Positions 38,946 to 47,880 of a DNA stretch of 64,000 nucleotides are shown here, one piece after another; the first letter of the stretch is position 1; each line of letters starts with the position of its first letter. Position numbers and translations under genes: made by a program. The notes under the pieces are model-generated. The model saw only the letters and a program-made list of their open reading frames with translations, was not told where the DNA came from and did no database searches. This DNA comes from G963678445 sp963678445 (lineage in GTDB: Bacteria > Hydrogenedentota > Hydrogenedentia > Hydrogenedentales > G963678445), in assembly GCA_963678445.1 (NCBI GenBank), contig OY782877.1, forward strand, positions 3,596,001 to 3,660,000, in the 5' to 3' direction.

Positions 38946-40003
38946 CAGAACGGCAACATCTCTCGGGAAATGAGCGAGAATGATACGCGACTGAATGCTT
39001 CTCTGGACTTGACAATATGTTCAGCGAATCGAATCCCGTATTCTATGCGAAACTCCACATCTACGCCAAGGAAATTGCGAATATCTGTAGGGTGCTTCTG
39101 GATAATTTTGGGCTCGTTGGCCTCGCCAAAATATCGCTCCCGACTCCAGCCACAGGCGTGCATGAAGGTAGCATGAGGAATCCAACCATTTCCGATTTGT
39201 TCAAACAGGATTTCGATAATCTTGGCCTTGATAGCGTTTTTACGCTTGAAGAAGATGCCTTTGTCGATACCGTTGACGGTCCAATGAATCCCGTCATCGC
39301 ATTTGTATCGTCCAATGGTTTGGGCCGCTACCGGAATCTCTTCGGTAGTGGCTGCCTTGCTGGATAAGAAGGATTTCAGCTCCCTCAAAACCCGTATCTC
39401 TTGCGTTTCTATTGCCACGAGTTCTTCAAGCGGTGCGTAGACAGAGTTGTTCTTTCTAAGCAGTGCTTCAACGTTTCCTGGACAATTCGCGCGAATCATC
39501 CCCAGCACTATGAGCGGGATACTGTTTTGAAAAAGCAATTCCACCGCGATCCTTTTAAAACTCGCTGGCTCTCGATACAGGGAGAGGAAAACAGGAGTCC
39601 GTTCCATCGGCGTGGCGGAATAAATGCCGAGTCGCCAAGCTTTGGGAAGGCCGAGGATAGGCTCGTAACCGGGTTCTATATGCAATGCATACGCGAGCGT
39701 GCCACAGAGTTTACGGACGTTAACCTCGTAGACGAGAATATCCTGTTTGGAAAGGGGAAGCGCGGGAAGTCCCTCCGGGCAGGCGGCTACCCAATCGTTA
39801 GGGGCATGCTCGATAACGTGTCGATAGCATGTTTTTTCACAGGGAGTAGGACATGGGATGCGGGTTGCCCGGCGCGAAGTAGGACGAAGGTAAGGCTCAA
39901 AAGCATGAAAGGCCCCCTCAAACGCATGTTCCCAATGAATAAACGCTGCGCTTAGTCCTTCCACTTGGTCAAGACATTGCCATAGCGAGCAGTTCCATTT
40001 CAT
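38945..40003 (-). CDS. Unknown protein with a Cys cluster, in operon with the ERCC4-like gene
   Basis: 352 aa. The N-terminal third contains RIPCPTPCEKTCYRHVIEHA and WVAACPEGLPALPLSKQDIL, which could form a zinc site. The middle has TQEIRVLRELKSFLSSKAAT. The C-terminus, ILFEQIGNGWIPHATFMHAC, resembles a winged-helix or restriction-associated helical fold. It overlaps the next gene by an ATGA and the upstream gene by 35 bp. The function is unknown. Confidence 0.6.
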   Translation of the reverse strand: MKWNCSLWQCLDQVEGLSAAFIHWEHAFEGAFHAFEPYLRPTSRRATRIPCPTPCEKTCYRHVIEHAPNDWVAACPEGLPALPLSKQDILVYEVNVRKLCGTLAYALHIEPGYEPILGLPKAWRLGIYSATPMERTPVFLSLYREPASFKRIAVELLFQNSIPLIVLGMIRANCPGNVEALLRKNNSVYAPLEELVAIETQEIRVLRELKSFLSSKAATTEEIPVAAQTIGRYKCDDGIHWTVNGIDKGIFFKRKNAIKAKIIEILFEQIGNGWIPHATFMHACGWSRERYFGEANEPKIIQKHPTDIRNFLGVDVEFRIEYGIRFAEHIVKSREAFSRVSFSLISREMLPF

Positions 40004-40616
40004 ACGCTTCTTCTTCCTTGAATGAGATGAAACCCCTTCGTTTCATCCATTCTTCAAGAATCTCAACATCATCATCATGTTTGAATTGCGCTTTGTTTTC
40101 TGAACTGATGGTGACTTTACGCGCGGTATTGGAATTGGAAAAACGTATTTCAAACGAGGCGTGCGTGATTTGAGCGCGTTGAGGAAATAACTCACCGCGC
40201 CTTTCCATAGCGGCGAAGATGTCCGCCGCCTTCCTGATTTCGATCTCTTCATATTCTCCGCCGTGTGCAAAACGGATTTCTTGCAGGCGTACCCACTCCA
40301 TCCCTTCAATATCCGAACACACCAAAGAATCTTCCTGAGATTCTCGCAACGGCTCCAGGGAAAATCGGGTTTGGGCGTTGAAATAATTCCGATCGCCAAA
40401 CAGGTAGAAACCGAATGTTTCCCGGTAAAGACGCTTTTCTCCTTTGCTTCGGGCGTTCATCCGAATCTCACCGTTTCTGGAATCGTAAATCAGTACATCA
40501 GATTTTTCAGGGCGGTAATGCACGCTAACTGATTCGCCCTCCTGAATAGCAGCTTCCCGCCTAAACGGGTCACCGTGGCGTATGAGAAAACAAATGGAAT
40601 CCGGCTTGGAAAACAC
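39969..40616 (-). CDS. Unknown protein, first gene of the ERCC4-like operon
   Basis: 215 aa from GTG 40616 (start uncertain). VSVHYRPEKSDVLIYDSRNG, EIRMNARSKGEKRLYRETFG and IEGMEWVRLQEIRFAHGGEY fit an alpha/beta protein. The C-terminus DVEILEEWMKRRGFISF is helical. No motif is recognised. It is translationally coupled to the 352-aa protein, which suggests they act together with the nuclease. Confidence 0.55.
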   Translation of the reverse strand: MFSKPDSICFLIRHGDPFRREAAIQEGESVSVHYRPEKSDVLIYDSRNGEIRMNARSKGEKRLYRETFGFYLFGDRNYFNAQTRFSLEPLRESQEDSLVCSDIEGMEWVRLQEIRFAHGGEYEEIEIRKAADIFAAMERRGELFPQRAQITHASFEIRFSNSNTARKVTISSENKAQFKHDDDVEILEEWMKRRGFISFKEEEAYEMELLAMAMS

Positions 40617-40880
40617 AAAAACGCGCGATGCGCGCCCCCTCCGTTTTTTCGCGAACCACTACGTCCGCGAGCAATCGGGGTGCTTCATGTTGTCGTCGTC
40701 GTACGTTTCGAAGCGTAGAACTCCTTTTCTATGTTTACATTCATGACGATTCTTCTATCCTGATTTTCGTCGTCCGTTAACCGGCGCGAACATCAATTCG
40801 CTTCTCCAAGGATTGTTAACCGCGTGATGGGGGGACTGGCGTGTTAGGAGTCACGCAATGCAATGGACGGCAGGAGGCAA

Positions 40881-40940
40881 GAGCAACGCCGCTAATCAGC
40901 CGCGCGGCTTTTTGCGTCGGCTGCATTAGCCTTGTTAGGC
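40881..40940 (-). repeat. attC-like site 1 (after the KAP-TIR gene)
   Basis: Minus strand: GCCTAAC at one end and a CGTTG half-core at the other. The arms GGCTAATGCAGCCG and CGGCTGATTAGC pair with one extrahelical G, as in integron attC folding. The 60-bp length is typical. It begins 4 bases after the KAP-TIR stop. Confidence 0.55.
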
Positions 40941-40943
40941 ATA

Positions 40944-42662
40944 TCAATACAATTGTCGTTTCAATTGTCTCGCCAGCCGTTGCAACGGCTCTTTTTCAAT
41001 TCTTTCTAGCTTCAACGCTTGATAGTTCCTAAGTGGTCCGATCAACGCGTCGAAATCAACACCCGGAAGAAGGATCGGTATTATGAGAAACCGTTCGTCC
41101 GTTTCCCGTCTCTGCATCGCAGCCCCTATCTCCTGCTGTACCCCCTGGGAGTTCGCGGTCGAAGTTCCGAGACAAAACGCTACCCCACCGGCTTCAGATA
41201 TTCCAGTTCGCAGGGCTGTTGTCCAATCCTCACCAGAGGAGAGGCTTGTATCCATAAATACCTTCAATCCTTCATCAGCCAGAATTTCCGCAATCTTAGA
41301 AACTTGTTTACGATCTACATTCGCATAGCTGAAGAAGAGATCGAATCGTCGGTTTGTCGCATCCTCGCGAGTTTCCGGCTCCTGTCGCTGTGATTTCAAG
41401 AATTGAATTGTGGAGTTACGCGTCGCTGCATTAGCGAGCCAAGCTTGCCCGTGCTTTGCAAATAGCAGGTCATACAGTTCTCTATCGGAGATAACTGAGG
41501 ATGCGATCGGAGTATAATCAGGGTGATCTGATGACGCGTATTCGCGCAACTGATCACGGTTCCATTTCATGATATCGCTACATAACTCATCTGAACTCAT
41601 CAATCGATTGAAAGTATCCGGCCATCTCTGTTGCAAGCAACGTGAAATGGCAAAATACTCAATTGCAATATGTTCCATTTTACCTTCACTAGCGAGAGCA
41701 TTATTGATGGCGAGGTCGATGAGCAGATTGTTTACAAAGCGGATAGTTGCACGTGGGTTTCCTCCTGAAGCAGCACCTACCACTGGTAGGATATCAGCTA
41801 GTTCACCACGAACCGTTGGACTAATCCGCTTAAGAATGACTCCCGAGAATTCATCCAATCTGCCGGAATGTGGCGGGATGTGAAAGGGGAGTTGAACGAT
41901 TTTGTCCAGATACGAGTGCCCTTCAAAATCTGCTATGCCATATTCCTTTTCGTATCGATGCTGGAGATAGCCTTCAATCACGCGCCGCGCTACACCCAAC
42001 ACGAAAATAAACCCAGGTTGCGACAACACGAGCTTGATGCTTTCAATTAACCGAATTGCCTGATCTGGAAAACACCGATCAAGGTCATCGATAATTACGA
42101 CAACTCGAGAGTCTTTTGGAAACGAAACTGCTGAAAGGCTTTCGAACGCTTCATAGTAGAGGCTTCTGTCCAGCAGCGGGTCGGGAGTCAGTGCCTTTTC
42201 TCTCTCGATCATTTCCTTCGCAACGAATGATGCCTCAATCTCTGCAAACCCAGGAACCTTTACTTTTGACTTTGCTGAGAATCCGTACGCTACAGCACGA
42301 AGCGCTTTGATAAGTGACTTCCCATGATCTGCCAGATGGTCAACAAACGATTTATGCTGCTCCAGTTCGCGAACGATTGTTGCAACAAGCGGCACGATTG
42401 GATGTTCCTCCTTCTCGAAACGCCAGGCATTGAACCAGACCGTGACGACGTGCTTTTCGTTCGTAAGTGTGCTTTCGACCATCCGCATGAGACTCGTCTT
42501 GCCAGTGCCCCATTCTCCGAAAATACCTATCGTAAAAGGTCCGGTGTTTCCAACGGCAGCATCGGCAAGCACCTTGGCATACGTTCCAAATCCGAGACCA
42601 TCTAGGGATTCCGATGTGCCCTCACCCAGTGCTTGGTCAGTTAGCAGTTGTAGATTTGTCAT
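40944..42662 (-). CDS. KAP NTPase fused to a C-terminal TIR domain
   Basis: 572 aa. KAP part: Walker A GIFGEWGTGKTS near residue 50, WFNAWRFEKEEHPIVPLVAT, Walker B RVVVIIDDLDRCFPDQAI near residue 195 and GGNPRATIRFVNNLLIDLAI. Residues about 438-572 are a TIR domain: RFDLFFSYANVDRKQVSKIA, GLKVFMDTSLSSGEDWTTAL, with SQGVQQEIGAAMQRR carrying the catalytic Glu. Such a fusion would couple ATP-dependent sensing to NAD cleavage, as in antiphage TIR systems. It sits as a cassette between two attC-like sites, with the attC core 20 bp upstream of the start. Confidence 0.87.
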   Translation of the reverse strand: MTNLQLLTDQALGEGTSESLDGLGFGTYAKVLADAAVGNTGPFTIGIFGEWGTGKTSLMRMVESTLTNEKHVVTVWFNAWRFEKEEHPIVPLVATIVRELEQHKSFVDHLADHGKSLIKALRAVAYGFSAKSKVKVPGFAEIEASFVAKEMIEREKALTPDPLLDRSLYYEAFESLSAVSFPKDSRVVVIIDDLDRCFPDQAIRLIESIKLVLSQPGFIFVLGVARRVIEGYLQHRYEKEYGIADFEGHSYLDKIVQLPFHIPPHSGRLDEFSGVILKRISPTVRGELADILPVVGAASGGNPRATIRFVNNLLIDLAINNALASEGKMEHIAIEYFAISRCLQQRWPDTFNRLMSSDELCSDIMKWNRDQLREYASSDHPDYTPIASSVISDRELYDLLFAKHGQAWLANAATRNSTIQFLKSQRQEPETREDATNRRFDLFFSYANVDRKQVSKIAEILADEGLKVFMDTSLSSGEDWTTALRTGISEAGGVAFCLGTSTANSQGVQQEIGAAMQRRETDERFLIIPILLPGVDFDALIGPLRNYQALKLERIEKEPLQRLARQLKRQLY

Positions 42663-42681
42663 AAACGTGTATTCCTCTATT

Positions 42682-42754
42682 GCCTAACGCTGCGGCTCAG
42701 GATCGCCGAGGTACGAGGCGTATCTTTGAAGCCGCTTGTTTGGTTGTGTTAAAC
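42682..42754 (-). repeat. attC-like site 2
   Basis: Minus strand: GTTTAAC (inverse core) at 42748-42754, GCGGCTTCAAAG / CTGAGCCGC arms, GTTAGGC core at 42682-42688. It starts 12 bp after the lectin-like stop and ends 20 bp before the KAP-TIR ATG, which is the standard cassette arrangement. Confidence 0.65.
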
Positions 42755-42766
42755 AAAGCACTCGGC

Positions 42767-43165
42767 TTACTCTTCGACTGAGACGACTACCCACACTTCT
42801 CCTTCATTGTCGGCAAAACCACCAGGTGATGAATGGGACAAATGGTCGTTTGCGATAAACTGTAAATCTCCATCGGCATCTGCTTCAAATCTTCACCTTG
42901 GGCTCACAAGAAATGGACGACCATTTCCGATTCGAGCACATAAGGCACCTTCAGGTACGCCGAGGACAACATATTCACTTGGGGCCATATGTTTATATCC
43001 CTCTGCTCCATATGTATGCTTATGTTGAGGGTTCATTCGCCACTGACCAGAGGATGAGGTGTGAATTGTTTGCCCAACAGAAACCTCCATCTTGGCAGAT
43101 TGCCATTTTAGATGAGCAAACACACGCAATGAAGCATTAGGCGCAAAACGTTCTGCCTTGGTCAC
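42767..43165 (-). pseudogene. LecA/PA-IL-like lectin cassette gene with in-frame TGA
   Basis: WQSAKMEVSVGQTIHTSSSG, then QWRMNP and PEGALCARIGNGRPFLV, match the PA-IL-type calcium-binding galactose-lectin-like fold. A TGA at 42893-42895 interrupts, and the same frame continues RFEADADGDLQFIANDHLSH, ending VWVVVSVEE at 42767. Homologues have no stop there. The 5' end is unclear: a TTG near the N-terminus (LRVFAHLKW) may be the true start. Confidence 0.65.
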
Positions 43166-43190
43166 TCGCCGTCTATGTTCTCTGGACTAC

Positions 43191-43910
43191 TCACGATGAG
43201 CTTGTCGTCACAATGCCGATCCCAAGTGACGTCTCACCATTGAACGGCCCCCCCAAGGGAGTAATGCGCTGCAGTTCTGGAACGGGCTCGATGCCCTTGT
43301 CCCATAGAACCCACGCGCTGTCCTTAAAAACGCCCTGAATCCTTCGTGCCAGATCCGTAAAGAAAAAGTTTGCTATCGCCTGCTTACACTGCCCCGGCCT
43401 GTGAACCGCGAATACGAGACCGAAGACGGTCGCGGTCGGAACAACTCGCCGTGCGCGGTCCAGTTGATCAAGAAGACCGTCCTGGTTTTTTGTCTGAGCG
43501 ATCTGCTTAATCTGGGAATCCAGGTCACTCCTCATTTCACCATATAATCCCGTGGAATTGGGTGAAATCAACTTCGCTTCACCAATCGAGAAGCAGGGGC
43601 TCTCCGACAATGGAGCCTCAAGAATGGAGAAATCAGGCTTTCGGAGACGATCACCGTCTTTAATTGGGCTCGTGTAGGATAGGCCGTGTTCGTCAAGTAT
43701 CTTAGCGATGCCAGCGTATGATTCCTCTCCGTAGACCCGGAAACCGCTTTCGAGAGAATCGCCACCTCTTTGGGAGAGTGCGGTAATAGTCTCGGTGTTG
43801 AACCACGTTTCTCGCTTGGGGGCGTTCACGATATGCCATAAGTCATCGTGACCTGCCAACTGCTCGTGTATGCTACGAAATATGAACTCCGGGGTGATCT
43901 GTGTCGTCAT
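43191..43910 (-). CDS. Cassette protein of unknown function (possible restriction-related)
   Basis: 239 aa from ATG 43910 (MTTQITPEFIFRSIHEQLAG). RETWFNTETITALSQRG, SGFRVYGEESYAGIAKILDE and LRKPDFSILEAP with CFSIGEAKLI could hold a PD-(D/E)xK-like core (D in KPDFSI, E-A-K in GEAKL), an inference. TATVFGLVFAVHRPG follows. The attC-like core 3 lies 22 bp upstream of the start, so it is a mobile cassette gene. Confidence 0.65.
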   Translation of the reverse strand: MTTQITPEFIFRSIHEQLAGHDDLWHIVNAPKRETWFNTETITALSQRGGDSLESGFRVYGEESYAGIAKILDEHGLSYTSPIKDGDRLRKPDFSILEAPLSESPCFSIGEAKLISPNSTGLYGEMRSDLDSQIKQIAQTKNQDGLLDQLDRARRVVPTATVFGLVFAVHRPGQCKQAIANFFFTDLARRIQGVFKDSAWVLWDKGIEPVPELQRITPLGGPFNGETSLGIGIVTTSSS

Positions 43911-43931
43911 TTTTGTTTGAGCCTTTGATTC

Positions 43932-44010
43932 GGCCAACGTTGCGCATGAGGCTCAAAATGGTCCGCGTCCGCGAGGCTCATTTTGTAGCCCTCCATGCGT
44001 CTTGTTGGGC
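43932..44010 (-). repeat. attC-like site 3
   Basis: Minus strand: GCCCAAC at 44004-44010, long arms GCATGGAGGGCTACAAAATG and CATTTTGAGCCTCATGCGC, core GTTGGCC at 43932-43938. The stop of the small ORF at 43978 falls inside it, as is common for cassette genes. Confidence 0.6.
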
Positions 44011-44283
44011 ATTCTGCTGACCAATCCTCGCTCTATTCATTTCTGGAGGATGCATTCGAGGTGCTTTCTCACGCCAACGTCTTATCGTATCAGTGAGCTC
44101 CTCCGATTCGCGGAGGATGTCGCGCAACTGCTCTTCGCTCTCCCCAAAACGCTGAAGGGCCGGGGCGCTCTCTTCCACACGCGACGTGGGCGAGGCGAGG
44201 GGGCCGGGAGCAACCGGGGAGCTTGCTTCCGGACTCCGGTAGGTCTCTCTCGAAACAGAGAATTTCGCCCGGCTTCCCGTCAT
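43978..44283 (-). CDS. Small cassette ORF, unknown
   Basis: 101 aa. The N-terminal half is Pro/Ser rich; the C-terminal half is helical and charged (EEQLRDILRESEELTDTIRR). It ends within attC-like site 3. No similarity is recognised. A competing frame (44090-44311) has less natural composition. Confidence 0.35.
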   Translation of the reverse strand: MTGSRAKFSVSRETYRSPEASSPVAPGPLASPTSRVEESAPALQRFGESEEQLRDILRESEELTDTIRRWREKAPRMHPPEMNRARIGQQNAQQDAWRATK

Positions 44284-44316
44284 CGCGTAAATCCTTTGGA
44301 CAAAACGTCAAATGCG

Positions 44317-44348
44317 AAGAGCCCCGCAGTGTTTACTGCGGGGCTCTT
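44317..44348 (-). terminator. Strong hairpin terminator after tRNA-Asn
   Basis: AAGAGCCCCGCAGT, a 4-base loop, ACTGCGGGGCTCTT: perfect 14-bp stem between the tRNA and the cassette array; only a short T tract follows. Confidence 0.6.
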
Positions 44349-44387
44349 GTATAAACTTCGCGGGGAAATACTACCCCGTAAATTATC

Positions 44388-44463
44388 TGGCTCCCCGAAC
44401 AGGACTCGAACCTGTGACCTAGTGGTTAACAGCCACCCGCTCTACCAACTGAGCTATCGGGGA
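44388..44463 (-). tRNA. tRNA-Asn (GTT)
   Basis: 76 nt with 7-bp acceptor TCCCCGA/TCGGGGA, D arm GCTC...GAGC, anticodon loop CTGTTAA with GTT, T arm CAGGTTCGAGTCCTG, discriminator G and encoded CCA. The gene lies at the border between the mobile island and intact chromosomal genes. Confidence 0.95.
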
Positions 44464-44712
44464 ATCGCTTAGGTGAGGGAATTATGCCAAATTGGAAGGG
44501 GGGGGATCAAGCTTTTTTTTGAGTTTTTTTGAGGGAATGGAGTTGTTTTTTGGGGTGGGTGGGTGTGCTTGTTCTTGGTGAGGACTTCGTAGGAAAAATG
44601 ATGCTGTTAAGAGGGTGAATATTGCGAATAACGGGAGGTGTAAGGGGGCGAGAGGGGTTAGCGAGGAGTGAGTATGGGTGCAGGTATGGCGTGTAAGTGG
44701 ATGTGGAGGGTG

Positions 44713-47700
44713 TCAGGAGGTCGTTTTTTTGAGTTTGGCGAGGTTGCCGAGGAAATTGAGGGTCCAGTGTTGGAGGTCGTCTAGGAGGGTGTAGAAGAGG
44801 GGGACGACGAAGAGGGTGAGCAGGGTGCCTACGGTGAGGCCGCCGATGAGGGCGCGGCCGAGTCCGGCGAAGAGGGAGGCGCCGCCTGTTTTGGCCATCG
44901 CAAGGGGTACCAGGCCCAGGATGGTGGTGATTGCGGTCATCATTACGGGGCGAAATCGGTCTCTTCCGGCCTGGACGATTGCGTCAATTCGGTTCATGCC
45001 TTCTTTTCTACGTAGTGAATTGATGTGGTCTACAATGACGATGCCGTTGTTGACGATTACGCCGACCATGAGAATGTTGCCGATCAGGGTTACGGTGTCC
45101 ATTGAGGTGTGGGTGAAGAAGAGCATCCACATGCTCCCCCCCAAGGCCAGGGGTACGGAGGTTAGTATGGAAAGGGGGAGGAGGAAGGATTCGAACAGGG
45201 CGCTCATTACGAGGTAGATCAGGATTACGGCCATAAGCAGGGTGTTGGCGAATTGGAACATGTTGTCGTCAAGTTCTTCGAGTTTGTCGCCAAATTCGAT
45301 GGAGTAGCCCACGGGGAGAGCGAAGTTGTCGAGGACTGTTTCCAGGTCTTTGCGTATTTTTTTGAGGTCTTTGCTTTCTGCGGTGGCGCTGATGTTGATT
45401 ACGTTTTTGCCGTTGATTCTGCGAATGGAGGAGGGGCTGTCTGCACGGGCATAACTTACCAGTTCGTGAAGTGGGTAGAGTGTACCGGCTTGGTTGGCTA
45501 TGGCGACGTTGTCGAGGTTTTCTTTGGAGCGGCGATCTTCTTCACGGAATTGTAACCACACGGGGACTTCGCGAGCACCCTGTTTCATGTAGGGCATTTG
45601 TGCTCCGCGCAAGGCAGCTTCGACGGTACGTCCTATTTCCAGTGCTGTGATCCCGGCCTGTTCCGCCCTGGCCACGTCCATTTTGATTTGCATTTCTTCT
45701 TTGTCGTGTTCGATATCGGTTTGCACGTCGCTGATACTATCGACTTTGCGCAGGGTATCTCGCAGTAATTGCGCATGTTGTTCCAAGGTGTCCATGTCGT
45801 CGCCCCGCATTCGCAGAGAAATGCCATGACCTTCTCCTGAGTCACCGCTTTCGGCTACAACGATCTCAACTTTGGCGCCAGGAAGGCGTTCGGGTATTTT
45901 TTGGCGCAAATAGGCTTTTGCTTGTTCTGTTGAGTAGGGGGGATTGAGTCCTTTGTCACCATCTTCTTCGGTGTACAAAAATAGGTGAATGGCGCCACTT
46001 GTCGATTCGTGAAAAACGAGCAGGTTTTTGATGGCCAATTCCTCCCGTTCTTTTTCAAGCAGGGCTTCGATGTCGGAGAAGAATGCACGAGCCATATCGA
46101 TGTCAAAGTTTTGATCCAAGGTGATGTTCAAATCTATTTCACGTGTATCCAGCGTTGGTAGTCCTTGTTTGCCTACTTTCTTCATTGGCACCGCAAAGGT
46201 TAGCCCAGCTAAAATGAGCAGGATGAATAGGGGGATCAGGCGTTGGTGCATGGAAAAGCGAAGAAAATAGGAGTAGGTATTAATAGTTGTCTGTACAATC
46301 TGTAGTTGGCCCATGTAGTTGAAAAAACCACTTAACAGTCCCGTATTAGTTGTGCTTTTAGGCTGAAACCAGGCCCCAAAAGCATCGAAGACATTGGTAT
46401 ATTTCGGTTCTTTCATGCGGCTCATTGCCAATGGAATTACAGTCAAGGCAATTATCAGGCTGCCGAAGAGGGAGACAATCAGGGGCATTCCCAATTGGCG
46501 CATCAGCACGGACATTTGGCCCGCTTCAAGGTAATACATCGGCACAAAGACAACACCCGTGGTTACTGTTGCCGCAAAGATGGCCAAACCGACTTCGGAA
46601 GCACCGTGTTTGGCGCTTTCGTAGGGGGAACTGCCCAATTGACGGTGGCGTATCGTGTTTTCTACAACTACGATGGCATTGTCCACTAACATGCCAATGG
46701 CGATGATCATGGATACCATGGTAATCATGTTCAATTCCATCTCCAGGAAGAACATGGCTACCAGAGCGACGACCAGGGAGGTAGGAATGGCCAGGGCCAC
46801 TACGATGGTGGGGAGGATGCGATGCAGGAAAACAAATAGGACCAGCAACGCCATCGCGCCACCATATAAACCCTCCATTAAGAGGTTGCGTAACGCGCGC
46901 GTAATCAGATCAGACTGGTCGAAAAACAACTTCATTGCTGTGCCGGAGAAGTGTTTTTCCCCGAGTAATTTTTCTAATTCCTTGCGCACTGCACGGCAAG
47001 TTTCCACGGTGTTGGCTTCCGACTCCTTCACCACCAAAACGACTACACCGGGTTTTCCATCCAACGAAACGAATACATCTTCAGAGCGTGCGCTGTAGCG
47101 CACCGTAGCCACATCGCTTAAACGCAGGGCATTGGGTCCTACTACCAAGGCCCCGATATCTTCAATGCGACGGTATTCACCTGTCAGGCGCACATAATAT
47201 TTTTTTTCGCCATCAGGCAACTCCCCTAGTGATAGATTCAGATTGCTTTGTTGCAGGGTGCTCATTACCTGCATCAGCGGCAGATTCAGGCTGCGCAGGC
47301 GGGCTTGATCGAATTCAATGAGAACACTTTTTTCCTGAATGGGGGAATGTACTTCTACTTGGGCGACACCATCAAGTCGATTCAGGCGTGACTGGACGAT
47401 GGTACGTACGCGATGGGTAAATTCTTCCTGATCGCCTTCCTGGAAAAGGCCAAAGAACAAAACTGGCAGTGCTCCTGAGCTGTGGCGTTGCAGTGTCATG
47501 TGCTCCACTTCGTCGGGGAGCACCAATTTCAGCCGTTCCATGCGGTCGCGTACTTCCGCCGTGGCCGTTGTCATGTCCACATCCAAATTAAAGAACATCA
47601 TGACGGTGCAGCCGTTGCTATTAGATATAGAACGAATACGACGCAGTCCAGGAATCGTACGGAATTCTCCTTCTACCGGAATAGCAATTTGTTGTTCCAC

Positions 47701-47880
47701 CTGGGCCGGAGAACCGCCAGGGTAGGGAATGAAACAGCCAATTACGGGACGGTCCACGCGCGGTAGAAATTTGAGCGGCATTCTGAACCAGGCGATACCA
47801 CCCACAAGCAGCAAACTCAAGCTGATCATGATGACTGTGATCGGTCGGCTTAGGGCGAATGCTGGCAGGGAAAATTTCAC
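44713..47880 (-). CDS. RND efflux permease (first of two)
   Basis: 1055 aa. N-terminal LSRPITVIMISLSLLLVGGI transmembrane helix, FLPRVDRPVIGCFIPYPGGS at the porter domain start, proton-relay region SMIIAIGMLVDNAIVVVENT (two acidic positions reduced to VDN as in MdtC/MexK-type), and duplicated C-terminal LTSVPLALGGSMWMLFFTHT. Twelve helices are expected. Its start overlaps the upstream permease stop by 4 bp, so two RND subunits are coexpressed. Substrate is unknown. Confidence 0.92.
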   Translation of the reverse strand: MKFSLPAFALSRPITVIMISLSLLLVGGIAWFRMPLKFLPRVDRPVIGCFIPYPGGSPAQVEQQIAIPVEGEFRTIPGLRRIRSISNSNGCTVMMFFNLDVDMTTATAEVRDRMERLKLVLPDEVEHMTLQRHSSGALPVLFFGLFQEGDQEEFTHRVRTIVQSRLNRLDGVAQVEVHSPIQEKSVLIEFDQARLRSLNLPLMQVMSTLQQSNLNLSLGELPDGEKKYYVRLTGEYRRIEDIGALVVGPNALRLSDVATVRYSARSEDVFVSLDGKPGVVVLVVKESEANTVETCRAVRKELEKLLGEKHFSGTAMKLFFDQSDLITRALRNLLMEGLYGGAMALLVLFVFLHRILPTIVVALAIPTSLVVALVAMFFLEMELNMITMVSMIIAIGMLVDNAIVVVENTIRHRQLGSSPYESAKHGASEVGLAIFAATVTTGVVFVPMYYLEAGQMSVLMRQLGMPLIVSLFGSLIIALTVIPLAMSRMKEPKYTNVFDAFGAWFQPKSTTNTGLLSGFFNYMGQLQIVQTTINTYSYFLRFSMHQRLIPLFILLILAGLTFAVPMKKVGKQGLPTLDTREIDLNITLDQNFDIDMARAFFSDIEALLEKEREELAIKNLLVFHESTSGAIHLFLYTEEDGDKGLNPPYSTEQAKAYLRQKIPERLPGAKVEIVVAESGDSGEGHGISLRMRGDDMDTLEQHAQLLRDTLRKVDSISDVQTDIEHDKEEMQIKMDVARAEQAGITALEIGRTVEAALRGAQMPYMKQGAREVPVWLQFREEDRRSKENLDNVAIANQAGTLYPLHELVSYARADSPSSIRRINGKNVINISATAESKDLKKIRKDLETVLDNFALPVGYSIEFGDKLEELDDNMFQFANTLLMAVILIYLVMSALFESFLLPLSILTSVPLALGGSMWMLFFTHTSMDTVTLIGNILMVGVIVNNGIVIVDHINSLRRKEGMNRIDAIVQAGRDRFRPVMMTAITTILGLVPLAMAKTGGASLFAGLGRALIGGLTVGTLLTLFVVPLFYTLLDDLQHWTLNFLGNLAKLKKTTS

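Noticed and set aside
44090..44311. Alternative 73-codon frame opposite the small cassette ORF
   Set aside because: Its composition is Arg/Pro/His rich and typical of a shadow frame, whereas the other frame has a regular helical C-terminus and ends in the attC-like site.
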